A DNA stretch of 19,818 nucleotides, taken from NCBI GenBank assembly GCA_002686465.1, contig NZCP01000045.1, positions 1 through 19,818 on the forward strand. The letters are read 5' to 3'. The translations under genes and the position numbers were made by a program. This document shows positions 1-6,716 of the stretch, piece by piece (the stretch's first letter is position 1; each line of letters opens with the position of its first letter). The notes beneath the pieces are model-generated. The model made no database searches. It saw nothing but the letters and a program-made list of their open reading frames with translations, and was not told the origin of the DNA. The DNA is from Candidatus Woesebacteria bacterium (GTDB lineage Bacteria > Patescibacteriota > Microgenomatia > UBA8517 > UBA10165).

Positions 1-1070
1 ACTTCATCTGCTTCCACACGAATCGGGCCCGGTCTAACTTTATTAAAGACTTTAATAAGCATTTCTTCGTTTGTTTTATCCAGTTGTTCCGGATAGAAAG
101 CATGTAGTATAGGTGTCAAGAACTTTACAAACTCTGGGTTTCTTCCTACCTGATTTTCCCAGAATCGCGATTGGGACTCGCCTATTGCAAGAGAGATTGA
201 GTCCTCCAAAGGCGTGTCTTTATAGTCTTCTTTCAGGCCTTGATGGTGTAGAGCATGTCCACCTTCATGCATTGCGGATGTTAAAGACTCAAGAAATTCG
301 TGTTTATGATACCGAGTAGTGATCCGTACGTCCGAATAATCAAGGGTTGTTGTGAATGGGTGTGCCGAGACATCCATACGACCTGCCTCGAGGTCATAAT
401 CCATTTTCTTTAGAACAAAAAGTGCCAGTTGTCTTTGATCTTTGATAGGGTAATCAAATTTACCGTCAAATAGTCCACTCTCTTCTTTATATATAGGACT
501 TTTTTTTATCTTTTTAATAGTATCAGTCAATACGGGTTGTATTCTTTGAAATGTTTTTTGGCAGAAGGAGAAAGTTAACCCTGGTTCAAAAAGATCTAAA
601 AGAGCGTCATATGGATTTTGGCCAAACCCCAAATGTTCTGCTGCAATTTGGTTAAGTTTGACAATCTTTTTAAGCTGTGGAGCAAAGTCTCGGAATCGAT
701 TCTCCTCTTTTGCTTTCTGCCAAGTCATAAACGCTTCAGAAGTTGTTCTTGAAGTCTCGATGACTATTTCCTTTGGGATTCTAAAATAATATTTCCCCGA
801 ATACTGCAGATTTCGCACAATTGCTTTTTCTTCTAGGTTTAGTGATTTTTCTTTACTTGCCTCTTCCAGAAGACCCCGAAATTCTGGATCTAGCCATTTA
901 TCGGTTGTAAGCTCGGTTAAATAGGCAATTTGGTTTGCACGTCCCTCGGAGGCTTTTGGAGGAAGATTGACACTTAGGTCCCAGTCAAGCACTGCTAGGG
1001 ATCTTCTGAGTAGAGAAATTTGTTTGTACTTCTCGAGTAGTTTTTTAACTTGCGGGTTAGTTATCCTCAT
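1..1070 (-). CDS. M32 family metallocarboxypeptidase (carboxypeptidase Taq type), partial
   Basis: Reading the minus strand from the ATG at 1070 gives 356 open residues that run off the left edge, so the C-terminal third is missing (the family is usually about 500 residues). M32 enzymes are zinc carboxypeptidases that release C-terminal residues from peptides. The zinc motif HEGGH is at residues 268-272 (His268, catalytic Glu269, His272), and the third ligand is Glu298 in IGESQSRFWENQVGR. The family block HPFTTTLDYSDVRITTRY lies before it and VRPGPIRVEADE near the cut end. No signal peptide is visible, so it is probably cytoplasmic and works in peptide turnover. The start follows a hairpin and a possible extended -10; no Shine-Dalgarno sequence is evident. 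The family call is firm; the substrate is unknown. Confidence 0.93.
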   Translation of the reverse strand, partial: MRITNPQVKKLLEKYKQISLLRRSLAVLDWDLSVNLPPKASEGRANQIAYLTELTTDKWLDPEFRGLLEEASKEKSLNLEEKAIVRNLQYSGKYYFRIPKEIVIETSRTTSEAFMTWQKAKEENRFRDFAPQLKKIVKLNQIAAEHLGFGQNPYDALLDLFEPGLTFSFCQKTFQRIQPVLTDTIKKIKKSPIYKEESGLFDGKFDYPIKDQRQLALFVLKKMDYDLEAGRMDVSAHPFTTTLDYSDVRITTRYHKHEFLESLTSAMHEGGHALHHQGLKEDYKDTPLEDSISLAIGESQSRFWENQVGRNPEFVKFLTPILHAFYPEQLDKTNEEMLIKVFNKVRPGPIRVEADE

Positions 1071-1078
1071 TGTTAGGG

Positions 1079-1103
1079 TACCGAGGTGTCTTACACCTCG
1101 GTA
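1079..1103. repeat. Perfect 11-bp inverted repeat (hairpin) upstream of the M32 gene
   Basis: TACCGAGGTGT and ACACCTCGGTA flank a 3-base loop, making a GC-rich 11-bp stem. It begins 8 bases upstream of the M32 start on the minus strand. No T-run follows on either strand, so it does not look like an intrinsic terminator. It could be a 5' UTR structure of the M32 mRNA or a protein-binding palindrome. The palindrome is seen directly; its function is unknown. Confidence 0.75.
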
Positions 1104-1104
1104 G

Positions 1105-1113
1105 GTTATACCA
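1105..1113 (-). promoter_or_regulatory. Possible extended -10 for the M32 gene, near-symmetric with the opposite strand
   Basis: The minus strand reads TGG-TATAAC, an extended -10 with a weak last base. The predicted start of RNA, about 1098, falls inside the hairpin stem. The plus strand of the same bases reads TATACC (1107-1112), with a predicted start near 1119, just before ATG 1122. One near-palindromic -10 could therefore serve both genes. Confidence 0.4.
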
Positions 1114-1121
1114 GCTATAGG

Positions 1122-1400
1122 ATGGTATTGCAAGGCTGTAATTGGAAACAGGTGCTAAAATGGGTCATGGCATACGAACCAATAGTTACGAACAATGCTT
1201 ATACCAAAATGAGGCAATGGGGAGTAACGAAAAACGAGTTGATGGGAGCCTTTTATTCCTCTATGAAGGAGCAAGGTAAGATATCAGGTAGCACAGTTGG
1301 GATTGCCCGTATGGGAGGTTATGAGATCGGTGCAATGTATCTAAAAGATTCAAAAGGGCAATGGATTATCATTAGCTGTTGGAAAAGGAAGTATTACTAG
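1122..1400 (+). CDS. Small protein of unknown function, 92 aa
   Basis: I do not recognise this gene firmly. The product has a helical N-terminal half (MVLQGCNWKQVLKW, then AYTKMRQWGVTKNEL) and a strand-rich C-terminal half ending in GGYEIGAMYLKDSKGQWIIISCWKR. That layout, a 'xxRMxxxGxxxxEL' helix followed by strands ending in a basic ISxWKR, loosely recalls DUF4258 or RelE-fold small proteins, but this is only shape resemblance. The reading frame stays open upstream to a GTG at 1086 (104 aa). I prefer ATG 1122 because the GTG lies inside the 1079-1103 hairpin, while a -10-like TATACC sits at the right distance before 1122 and AGG directly precedes it. No partner antitoxin gene is adjacent. 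Confidence 0.6.
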   Translation: MVLQGCNWKQVLKWVMAYEPIVTNNAYTKMRQWGVTKNELMGAFYSSMKEQGKISGSTVGIARMGGYEIGAMYLKDSKGQWIIISCWKRKYY

Positions 1401-1409
1401 TGGTAAAAT
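1401..1409 (+). promoter_or_regulatory. Extended -10 promoter for the 1416 gene
   Basis: TGG-TAAAAT is an extended -10. A weak -35 (TTGGAA, 1379-1384) lies 19 bases upstream. Seven bases after the -10 is position 1416, the first base of the GTG start, which predicts a leaderless mRNA. Confidence 0.5.
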
Positions 1410-1415
1410 TAGTCT

Positions 1416-1889
1416 GTGGATAAACTGCCTGTTGATCTTCCTGCCAGTGTCTCACTTGGGATTCCTTCAGTAGATACGCTTGAGCCGTCAGTTGTTAAGG
1501 CACTTGCTGTTTTCTTAGTAGTTTTTGTTGCGGCTATTTTTATTGGTTTTGGCAGGCGATATCTTATATCTTCTTCACTTCAAGGAATTTGGGCAGGATT
1601 TTTAATGGGCATTATGACTATCGCGGCTCTTGAGGGAGCAATTTTTTGGGGGGCGAGAGATTTTGTTTTTGGGGAAAAACAAGCAATGCTCCCAAACAAT
1701 ATTCGCATTGTCCTAGATGACAGTCGAGAGAACATAACTCAGGTTCTTGGTATTGAAACAGAAAAGGAAGTACCTACCGCACAGAGTGTTGTCTCAGATT
1801 ACGATCTTCTTTCCCCTCTTGATGTGGAACTAGCCAGAAACTCAATTTGCAAACCTGTTACTGATGGAATTGGAGAGATCGTTCCTTAA
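1416..1889 (+). CDS. Membrane protein of unknown function, two TM segments
   Basis: 157 residues, starting at a GTG placed exactly where the upstream -10 predicts the RNA start. Two hydrophobic segments are seen at about 27-47 and 56-80. A soluble tail of about 75 residues follows, containing VLGIETEKE and ending in ARNSICKPVTDGIGEIVP. No known domain is recognised. The RNSIC block near the C-terminus also occurs near the end of the next gene's product, which hints at a related or co-operating pair. Topology is uncertain: with two spans and a short N-terminus, the tail and the N-terminus would be on the same side. The next gene overlaps or abuts the 3' end, so the two are probably co-transcribed. 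Confidence 0.7.
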   Translation: MDKLPVDLPASVSLGIPSVDTLEPSVVKALAVFLVVFVAAIFIGFGRRYLISSSLQGIWAGFLMGIMTIAALEGAIFWGARDFVFGEKQAMLPNNIRIVLDDSRENITQVLGIETEKEVPTAQSVVSDYDLLSPLDVELARNSICKPVTDGIGEIVP

Positions 1890-2259
1890 AAAAATGATTG
1901 AACATTTTTTACTAAAACCTGTCCTTATTTTTCTCGCAGGGGGTATTGTTGCCTTTGCCGCAATCCAGTTTTTTAACGATCCTACAAGCTTTGCCGTTTT
2001 AGGTGAGAAGTTTTTTGGGGAGGATATTCAAAAAGAGGCGGATAGTGAAATAAAAAAGGGGCAGGAACAAGTCGATGAAGCTGTGAATAGCTTGAGCGTT
2101 CAAAGCCTTCTTGGCAAGGTTCTTCCTGCACTTTCTGAGAACCCTGCCCTCGCACCTATGATTGAGACCACGCGTGAGGTTGAGGAGGCTGTTAATGCTG
2201 TGATGAGTCTCCCAGATGAACAAAGAAACTCCATTTGCAGTCAGATTTGCGAATATTGA
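1864..2259 (+). CDS. Single-TM protein of unknown function with C-terminal CxxxC
   Basis: 131 residues from ATG 1864, which overlaps the previous gene by 26 bases in another frame. ATG 1894, four bases after that gene's TAA, is an equally good start by reinitiation and would give 121 residues. A hydrophobic span lies at about residues 15-37. It is followed by a charged, probably helical region (EKFFGEDIQKEADSEIKKG) and a tail ending RNSICSQICEY with two cysteines. The stop is TGA. The tail motif is shared with the preceding protein, and the two DNA stretches agree in 15 of 16 bases (1836-1851 and 2224-2239). The function is unknown. Confidence 0.65.
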   Translation: MELERSFLKKMIEHFLLKPVLIFLAGGIVAFAAIQFFNDPTSFAVLGEKFFGEDIQKEADSEIKKGQEQVDEAVNSLSVQSLLGKVLPALSENPALAPMIETTREVEEAVNAVMSLPDEQRNSICSQICEY

Positions 2260-2287
2260 CCCCATTTTTAGGTAAGTTTGGTAAAAT
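2256..2287 (+). promoter_or_regulatory. Promoter of prfB, extended -10
   Basis: TTGACC (2256-2261) is a possible -35, although the 20-base spacer is long. TGG-TAAAAT (2279-2287) is an extended -10 identical to the one at 1401. The predicted RNA start is about 2294, two bases before ATG 2296, so the message would be nearly leaderless. The -35 overlaps the TGA stop of the preceding gene. Confidence 0.5.
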
Positions 2288-2295
2288 ACTCTCAT

Positions 2296-3381
2296 ATGGA
2301 GGAAATGAAAACCCAGCTTAAAGACTTTCAGGCGCGATTTGAAAAAATTCGCACGTCTCTTGACGTTGAGAAAAAACAAAAAAGATTACGCGAACTAGAG
2401 GTAGAATCCATAAAGGCTGATTTTTGGCAAGATCAAAAGGTGGCCAAAAAGGTCATGCAAGAGATAAGCTCCTTGCAGGAAGAGGCTGCAATTGTTGAAA
2501 AAATAGGTAAGGAGATCGAAGATACGATTTCTGTCAGTGGTGAGGGGGAGCTAAAAGCGGAGATTACAAAATCGCTTAAAAGAATAAGTAAGGAACTCGA
2601 TAAACTTGAGACGGCAACATATCTTTCAGGCCAATATGATAAAAGTGATGCCATTTTAGGGATTCACTCAGGTCAAGGAGGTACAGAAGCAATGGATTGG
2701 GCTCAAATGCTTTTTCGGATGTATATGCGATTTGCAGAAAGACACAAGTGGGGGTTACAGGTGGTTGACCAAATTGCTGGAGAAGAAGCAGGAATTAAAT
2801 CAGCTACTCTTATTATTTCTGCCCCATATGCATATGGCTATTTAAAAGGCGAGGCAGGGACACATCGTCTGGTAAGGCAGTCCCCTTTTAATGCTGATCA
2901 ACTTAGGCAGACGTCGTTTGCTCTTGTTGAGGTTTTACCAGATTTGGGGGACGAGGCAGACGTTGACATAAAAGATGATGATTTAGATTGGCAGTTTTTT
3001 CGTGCGTCATCTCAAGGAGGGCAAAATGTCCAAAAAGTATCAACAGCAGTTCGAGTGACTCATAAACCAACAGGTACTGTTGCAACTTCTCAAACGGAGC
3101 GCTATCAGGAGCAAAATAGAAAGATTGCCCTTGAGGTTTTACGTGCCAAACTTTGGGTAAGAAAAGAAGCAGAGGAACAAGAGAAAGTTCAGGCTATTAA
3201 AGGTGAGTATCGCCCTGCTTCTTGGGGGACACAAATCCGGTCTTACGTTCTTCACCCATATAAAATGGTGAAAGATTTGAGAACAAAAGTTGAGACAGGT
3301 GACCCAGATCGAGTTTTGGATGGGGATATTGACGAGTTCATCGAGGCAGAGTTAAGACAGGTTCGAAAATCTGCACAATAG
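2296..3381 (+). CDS. prfB: Peptide chain release factor 2 (RF2)
   Basis: RF2 recognises UGA and UAA stop codons on the ribosome and triggers peptidyl-tRNA hydrolysis. The catalytic GGQ is in RASSQGGQNVQKVSTAVRVTH, and the RF2-type anticodon tripeptide SPF is in VRQSPFNADQLRQTSF. The helical N-terminal domain and the GIHSGQGGTEAMDWAQML block are also present. The length, 361 residues from ATG 2296, is normal. The frame extends to a TTG at 2278, but that lies in the -10 box, so ATG 2296 is preferred; ATG 2305 is also possible. The autoregulatory +1 frameshift site of many prfB genes is absent: the frame runs TCT-CTT-GAC at 2356-2364 where E. coli has CTT-TGA-C. A hairpin spans the stop codon. 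Confidence 0.96.
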   Translation: MEEMKTQLKDFQARFEKIRTSLDVEKKQKRLRELEVESIKADFWQDQKVAKKVMQEISSLQEEAAIVEKIGKEIEDTISVSGEGELKAEITKSLKRISKELDKLETATYLSGQYDKSDAILGIHSGQGGTEAMDWAQMLFRMYMRFAERHKWGLQVVDQIAGEEAGIKSATLIISAPYAYGYLKGEAGTHRLVRQSPFNADQLRQTSFALVEVLPDLGDEADVDIKDDDLDWQFFRASSQGGQNVQKVSTAVRVTHKPTGTVATSQTERYQEQNRKIALEVLRAKLWVRKEAEEQEKVQAIKGEYRPASWGTQIRSYVLHPYKMVKDLRTKVETGDPDRVLDGDIDEFIEAELRQVRKSAQ

Positions 3382-3393
3382 GCATATTGTGCA
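3372..3393 (+). other. 8-bp hairpin spanning the prfB stop codon
   Basis: TGCACAAT and ATTGTGCA pair around the loop AGGCAT. No T-run follows, so termination is doubtful. The right arm overlaps the TTGTGC -35 of the next promoter. It could be a weak terminator, a processing site or an operator. Confidence 0.5.
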
Positions 3394-3416
3394 AGCCTAG
3401 AAGGGTATGGTATAGT
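3387..3416 (+). promoter_or_regulatory. Promoter of the 3429 gene, extended -10
   Basis: TTGTGC (3387-3392), an 18-base spacer, then TATAGT (3411-3416) preceded by TGG. The predicted RNA start is about 3423, six bases before ATG 3429. Confidence 0.55.
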
Positions 3417-3428
3417 GATTAGGGTAAT

Positions 3429-3902
3429 ATGGCAGACCAGGAAAGTCTTACTCCCACGACCCCAGAAGTAGGTCCGACTCCGGACCAGAGCAGCTTTGCA
3501 AAAGCGGTATTATTGCCAGCAACAGCCATTTTAGGAATTTTACTAATCGGTGCCAGCACGGGTTGGTTTTTGTCTAGCGGCGGGGAGGTGCGAGGTTTAC
3601 AAGATCAGGTTGAAAGAGCACCTGGTGCTGAGGTTTCATTCGGTGGCAAAGAAGTAGGACTTGATGACAAAGAAACCTTTAGAGATAATGCTGAGGGGAT
3701 TTTGGAAAAAGATGGTCTTGATGGTGAGGGAACACACCATTTGGTTCGCGACGGAGGTGAAACACAGTATGTCTACCTAACCTCATCTGTAGTTGATCTA
3801 AGTGATTTTGTCGGTAGAAAGGTTGAGGTTTGGGGAGAAACGGTTTCTGCCCAAAAAGTTGGGTGGCTAATGGATGTGGGGAGAGTCAAGGTTTTGGAGT
3901 AG
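3429..3902 (+). CDS. Membrane-anchored protein of unknown function with an OB-like C-terminal domain
   Basis: 157 residues. A Pro/Thr-rich N-terminus of about 22 residues precedes one hydrophobic span at about 25-50 (VLLPATAILGILLIGASTGWFL). An acidic linker follows, then a C-terminal region of about 60 residues rich in predicted strands (HHLVRDGGETQYVYLTSS, DLSDFVGRKVEVWGET, GWLMDVGRVKVLE). The pattern 'vyLtS.vvDLs.fvGrkVeVwGet' resembles OB-fold domains of bacterial exported proteins. With a short N-terminus and one span, the OB-like part is probably outside the membrane. It has its own promoter and sits between prfB and ftsE. It may act in the envelope, but no activity can be assigned. Confidence 0.75.
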   Translation: MADQESLTPTTPEVGPTPDQSSFAKAVLLPATAILGILLIGASTGWFLSSGGEVRGLQDQVERAPGAEVSFGGKEVGLDDKETFRDNAEGILEKDGLDGEGTHHLVRDGGETQYVYLTSSVVDLSDFVGRKVEVWGETVSAQKVGWLMDVGRVKVLE

Positions 3903-3940
3903 AGCATGGCTTTGTGTCTGAATGATTACCAACTTTGCCG

Positions 3941-4615
3941 ATGGTTAAATTTGAACAGGTTACGAAGAAATTCGGCCAAATTACTGCACTGGAGAATGTC
4001 TCATCTGAAATAAAAAAAGGGGAGTTTGTGTTTATAACAGGTCCTTCTGGTTCAGGCAAGACCACTCTTCTAAGACTTCTTCTACGAGAAATCAGTCCCA
4101 ATAAGGGTAAGATTTTGATTGAGGGCAAGGATATTTCGACGCTAAGATCAAGTGAAATCCCATTTTATAGAAGAAAGATTGGGGTCGTTTTTCAAGACTT
4201 CAAACTTCTTGCAGACAGAACGGTCTATGAGAACGTGGAGTTGGTTATGGAAGTTAGTGGTGAGGGGCAAAGCGCAAAGCGGAAAATTAATGATGCGCTA
4301 AAACAAGTTGGGCTGGCCGAACGCGCAAATTTATTTCCTAGACAGCTTGCTGGTGGAGAACAGCAGCGAACAGTTTTAGCTCGTGCCTTGGTTGCCCAAC
4401 CCAAATTAATTCTGGCTGATGAACCTACAGGGAACCTTGATCCAGCGACTGCACGGCAAATAGTCTCACTTATAGACCAGGCAGCAAAGAATGGGACAAC
4501 AGTTTTAATGGCCACCCACAATGCTGATATTGTAAATAGTCTTAAGAGACGTGTGATTCAGCTAAAACAAGGAAAGGTGGTTTCTGATAAAGCGAGTGGA
4601 AAATATCAGGAGTAG
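3941..4615 (+). CDS. ftsE: Cell-division ABC transporter ATP-binding protein FtsE
   Basis: FtsE is the ATPase of the FtsEX complex, which drives peptidoglycan hydrolysis at the septum through a periplasmic coiled-coil partner. Walker A GPSGSGKTT is at residues 34-42. The Q-loop is in VVFQDFKLL, the signature is LAGGEQQR (LSGGEQQR is usual), Walker B is LILADEPTGNLD and the H-loop is MATHN. The length is 224 residues, typical of FtsE. ATG 3941 is preferred to the TTG at 3935 because the product then begins MVKFEQVTKKFG as in the family. It is followed 14 bases later by ftsX and then by a coiled-coil M23 protein, which confirms FtsE over other ABC ATPases. Confidence 0.95.
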   Translation: MVKFEQVTKKFGQITALENVSSEIKKGEFVFITGPSGSGKTTLLRLLLREISPNKGKILIEGKDISTLRSSEIPFYRRKIGVVFQDFKLLADRTVYENVELVMEVSGEGQSAKRKINDALKQVGLAERANLFPRQLAGGEQQRTVLARALVAQPKLILADEPTGNLDPATARQIVSLIDQAAKNGTTVLMATHNADIVNSLKRRVIQLKQGKVVSDKASGKYQE

Positions 4616-4617
4616 AC

Positions 4618-4623
4618 TATAAT
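4618..4623 (+). promoter_or_regulatory. Consensus -10 directly upstream of ftsX
   Basis: TATAAT ends six bases before ATG 4630, so the predicted RNA start is the A of the ATG itself. This would give ftsX a leaderless message in addition to read-through from ftsE. No clear -35 or TGn extension is seen, so confidence is moderate. Confidence 0.4.
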
Positions 4624-4629
4624 TAGAAA

Positions 4630-5541
4630 ATGGGACAACACTTTAAAACTGCAGGCAAACACATAAGGAGATCTCCATATCAGGCTTTTGCTGCTGTCGT
4701 TATTATCTTTATCACGTTTTTTGTGGCCACATTGTTGGCTATTTTGGCGTATGCGTCTTATTCGACACTTCGCTATTTTGAGACAAAGCCTCAAGTAATA
4801 GCTTTCTTAAAAAGTGAGGTTGTACCTGATGATATCGCGCGTCTTCAAAAAAGCCTTGAAGAAGATCCAAGAGTGAGAGACGTACGTTATGTCTCAAAGG
4901 AGCAAGCGCTGGAAATTTATAAAGATGCAACTTCGGACAATCCTCTTTTATCAGAGCTTGTAAGTCCAAAAGTATTTCCGGCAAGCTTAGAATTTTCAAT
5001 CGCCGATCTTTCCTTTGCTGAGGAGCTGATAAAGGAAGTTGAAATCCAGGGAACTGTAGATCAAGTGGCCTTTACAGCCAGCCTTGGGGGTTCGAAAAAT
5101 ATCGGTGGTGTTATTGAAAACCTGCGCCAAATCTCACACTATATAAGAACAGGGGGTTTAGTTATTTTAGCTTTTCTTTCTGTTTCCTCTCTTCTTATTC
5201 TTCTTGTTATTTTAAGTATGCGCGTTGCCTCTCGTAAACAGGAGGTTGAGATGTTGCAGCTTATTGGTGCAACACCAGGTTTTATTAGAGCACCATTTAT
5301 TTTTGAAGCCATTTTTTATGCAGTCGCAGGAAGTTTCTTGGGGTGGATTTTTGGAATATTGATTGTCCTTTACTCCATGCCATTTTTGGCCAGATATTTT
5401 GGAGACGTAACTTTCTTGCCTTCCGAAGTCTCACAGTTGTTAATACTTTTTGGGGCCATATTGGCAGCTGAGATATTATTGGCTATAATTTTGGGCATCA
5501 TAGGTAGTTCGCTCGCTATACGCCGATATTTGAAAATATGA
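4630..5541 (+). CDS. ftsX: Cell-division protein FtsX
   Basis: FtsX is the membrane subunit of FtsEX. The 303-residue product has the family layout. There is a short cytoplasmic N-terminus (HFKTAGKHIRRSPYQAF) and TM1 at about 19-41. An extracytoplasmic domain of about 125 residues follows, with the KPQVIAFLKSEV and RVRDVRYVSKEQALE blocks typical of the FtsX external domain. Three C-terminal TM segments are at about 175-200, 225-250 and 270-295. RVASRKQEVEMLQLIGATPGF is the conserved FtsX/MacB-type cytoplasmic loop that couples to the ATPase. Its TGA stop overlaps the next gene's ATG (ATGA), so synthesis of the peptidase partner is probably translationally coupled. Confidence 0.95.
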   Translation: MGQHFKTAGKHIRRSPYQAFAAVVIIFITFFVATLLAILAYASYSTLRYFETKPQVIAFLKSEVVPDDIARLQKSLEEDPRVRDVRYVSKEQALEIYKDATSDNPLLSELVSPKVFPASLEFSIADLSFAEELIKEVEIQGTVDQVAFTASLGGSKNIGGVIENLRQISHYIRTGGLVILAFLSVSSLLILLVILSMRVASRKQEVEMLQLIGATPGFIRAPFIFEAIFYAVAGSFLGWIFGILIVLYSMPFLARYFGDVTFLPSEVSQLLILFGAILAAEILLAIILGIIGSSLAIRRYLKI

Positions 5542-6704
5542 TGCCTCTTTTTAGAATGAGGGTGGGGATTATAAGCTTAACCTCTTTCATTTTGCTGCTT
5601 CTTTTAATCGGTTTATCAACTCCGGTTTTTTCTCAGGAAGAGCACGAACATACCTTTGTAGGTCAATCCGCTTCAGATTTACAAAACAAGCTTGAGGAAA
5701 ACAGAAAAGAACAGGAAAAGGTCAGAGGTCTTCTTAACCAAACACGTCAAAAGAAAGTAACACTCCAAAATGAAATTGTGTATCAGAATAACCAAATTCG
5801 GCTAACAGGACTAAAGATAGAAGAAACAGAGGCGCAAATCGAAGCATTGGGTGTACAAATAGAGAAGTTGGAGGGTGTCTTAACTCAACTTTCGGAAGTA
5901 TTTACTGAGAGAGCAGTTGAGACCTATAAATTGAAACGTTTGGGGAGTTCTTTTATAGCGTTGTTTACAGCAGATAGTGTCTCCGAATTTATTTCCCGCT
6001 TCCATTATCTGCAGAGGATTCAGCAGAATGATAGGGAAATTTTGCTACAGCTGCAAACTTCACAAACCAACTACGAGGATCAACGCGTCAAAGTTGAAGA
6101 ACTACGCGATCAACTAGAAAAACAGAAAGCGGAACTAGCTGGTTTAAGAAGGCAAAAGGAAAACCTACTTACTGTTACAAGGAATGATGAAAAAAGATTC
6201 CAGGCGATGCTAGTAACTTTGCAAGCTGATGAGAAATCTATCAAACAAGCACTTGCAGGAATTTTTCAAAAGATCTTGGCAGGAATTACCACAGGAACAG
6301 AGGTTAAAAAAGGGAACGTAATTGGAATTGAAGGAAATACAGGCAACTCTACAGGTCCACACTTGCACTTTATGTATATGACATGTAGCGATTTTTCTTG
6401 TATTTCTGACCCGTCATCTATATTAAACAACGGTGAATACAGACTTCCAATGGATTTTCCTGGCGGAAATTGGCAAGCTTCAGAAACTCAGGGGTTTGGA
6501 TGTACTGATTTTGCAGCTCGTTATACCCAATGGTATGGAGGTCAATGTTTCCATAATGGCAGAGATCTCTCTCTTAAAGGTGGCAATCTAATATATTCGG
6601 TCGCGGATGGCACGGTGTACTATGGTACAGACTCTGCAGGTGGAAAATATGCTTTAGTAAAACACAGAGACGATTTCTGGACTGCCTATTGGCACCTGCA
6701 ATAA
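5538..6704 (+). CDS. FtsEX-associated coiled-coil M23 peptidase with permuted LytM domain
   Basis: 388 residues. A signal peptide or anchor lies at about 8-32 (ending STPVFSQ), and a long coiled coil at about 43-240 (LQNKLEENRKEQEKVRGLL onward), as in EnvC/PcsB-type partners of FtsEX. All M23 (LytM) signature residues are present but the order is swapped. The usual C-terminal half comes first (GTEVKKGNVIGIEGNTGN, then STGPHLHF with His275 and His277). The usual N-terminal half follows (FHNGRD with His339 and Asp343, SVADGTVYYG, and finally WHLQ with His386 at the very end). Because no catalytic residue is missing, it may be an active endopeptidase, not only an activator as E. coli EnvC is. 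ATG 5541 is an equivalent start. The gene follows ftsX by ATGA overlap. Confidence 0.88.
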   Translation: MMPLFRMRVGIISLTSFILLLLLIGLSTPVFSQEEHEHTFVGQSASDLQNKLEENRKEQEKVRGLLNQTRQKKVTLQNEIVYQNNQIRLTGLKIEETEAQIEALGVQIEKLEGVLTQLSEVFTERAVETYKLKRLGSSFIALFTADSVSEFISRFHYLQRIQQNDREILLQLQTSQTNYEDQRVKVEELRDQLEKQKAELAGLRRQKENLLTVTRNDEKRFQAMLVTLQADEKSIKQALAGIFQKILAGITTGTEVKKGNVIGIEGNTGNSTGPHLHFMYMTCSDFSCISDPSSILNNGEYRLPMDFPGGNWQASETQGFGCTDFAARYTQWYGGQCFHNGRDLSLKGGNLIYSVADGTVYYGTDSAGGKYALVKHRDDFWTAYWHLQ

Positions 6705-6716
6705 TTCGCTAATCCA

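Noticed and set aside
113..319. A plus-strand ORF of 68 codons
   Set aside because: It is the antisense shadow of the M32 peptidase gene, whose motifs are clear on the other strand.
1086..1121. GTG 1086 as the start of the small gene
   Set aside because: It lies in the stem of the 1079-1103 hairpin and upstream of the likely RNA start; ATG 1122 fits better. It is not fully excluded.
3372..3393. Intrinsic terminator after prfB
   Set aside because: The hairpin has only 8 bp and no T-run, and its right arm is the -35 of the next promoter.
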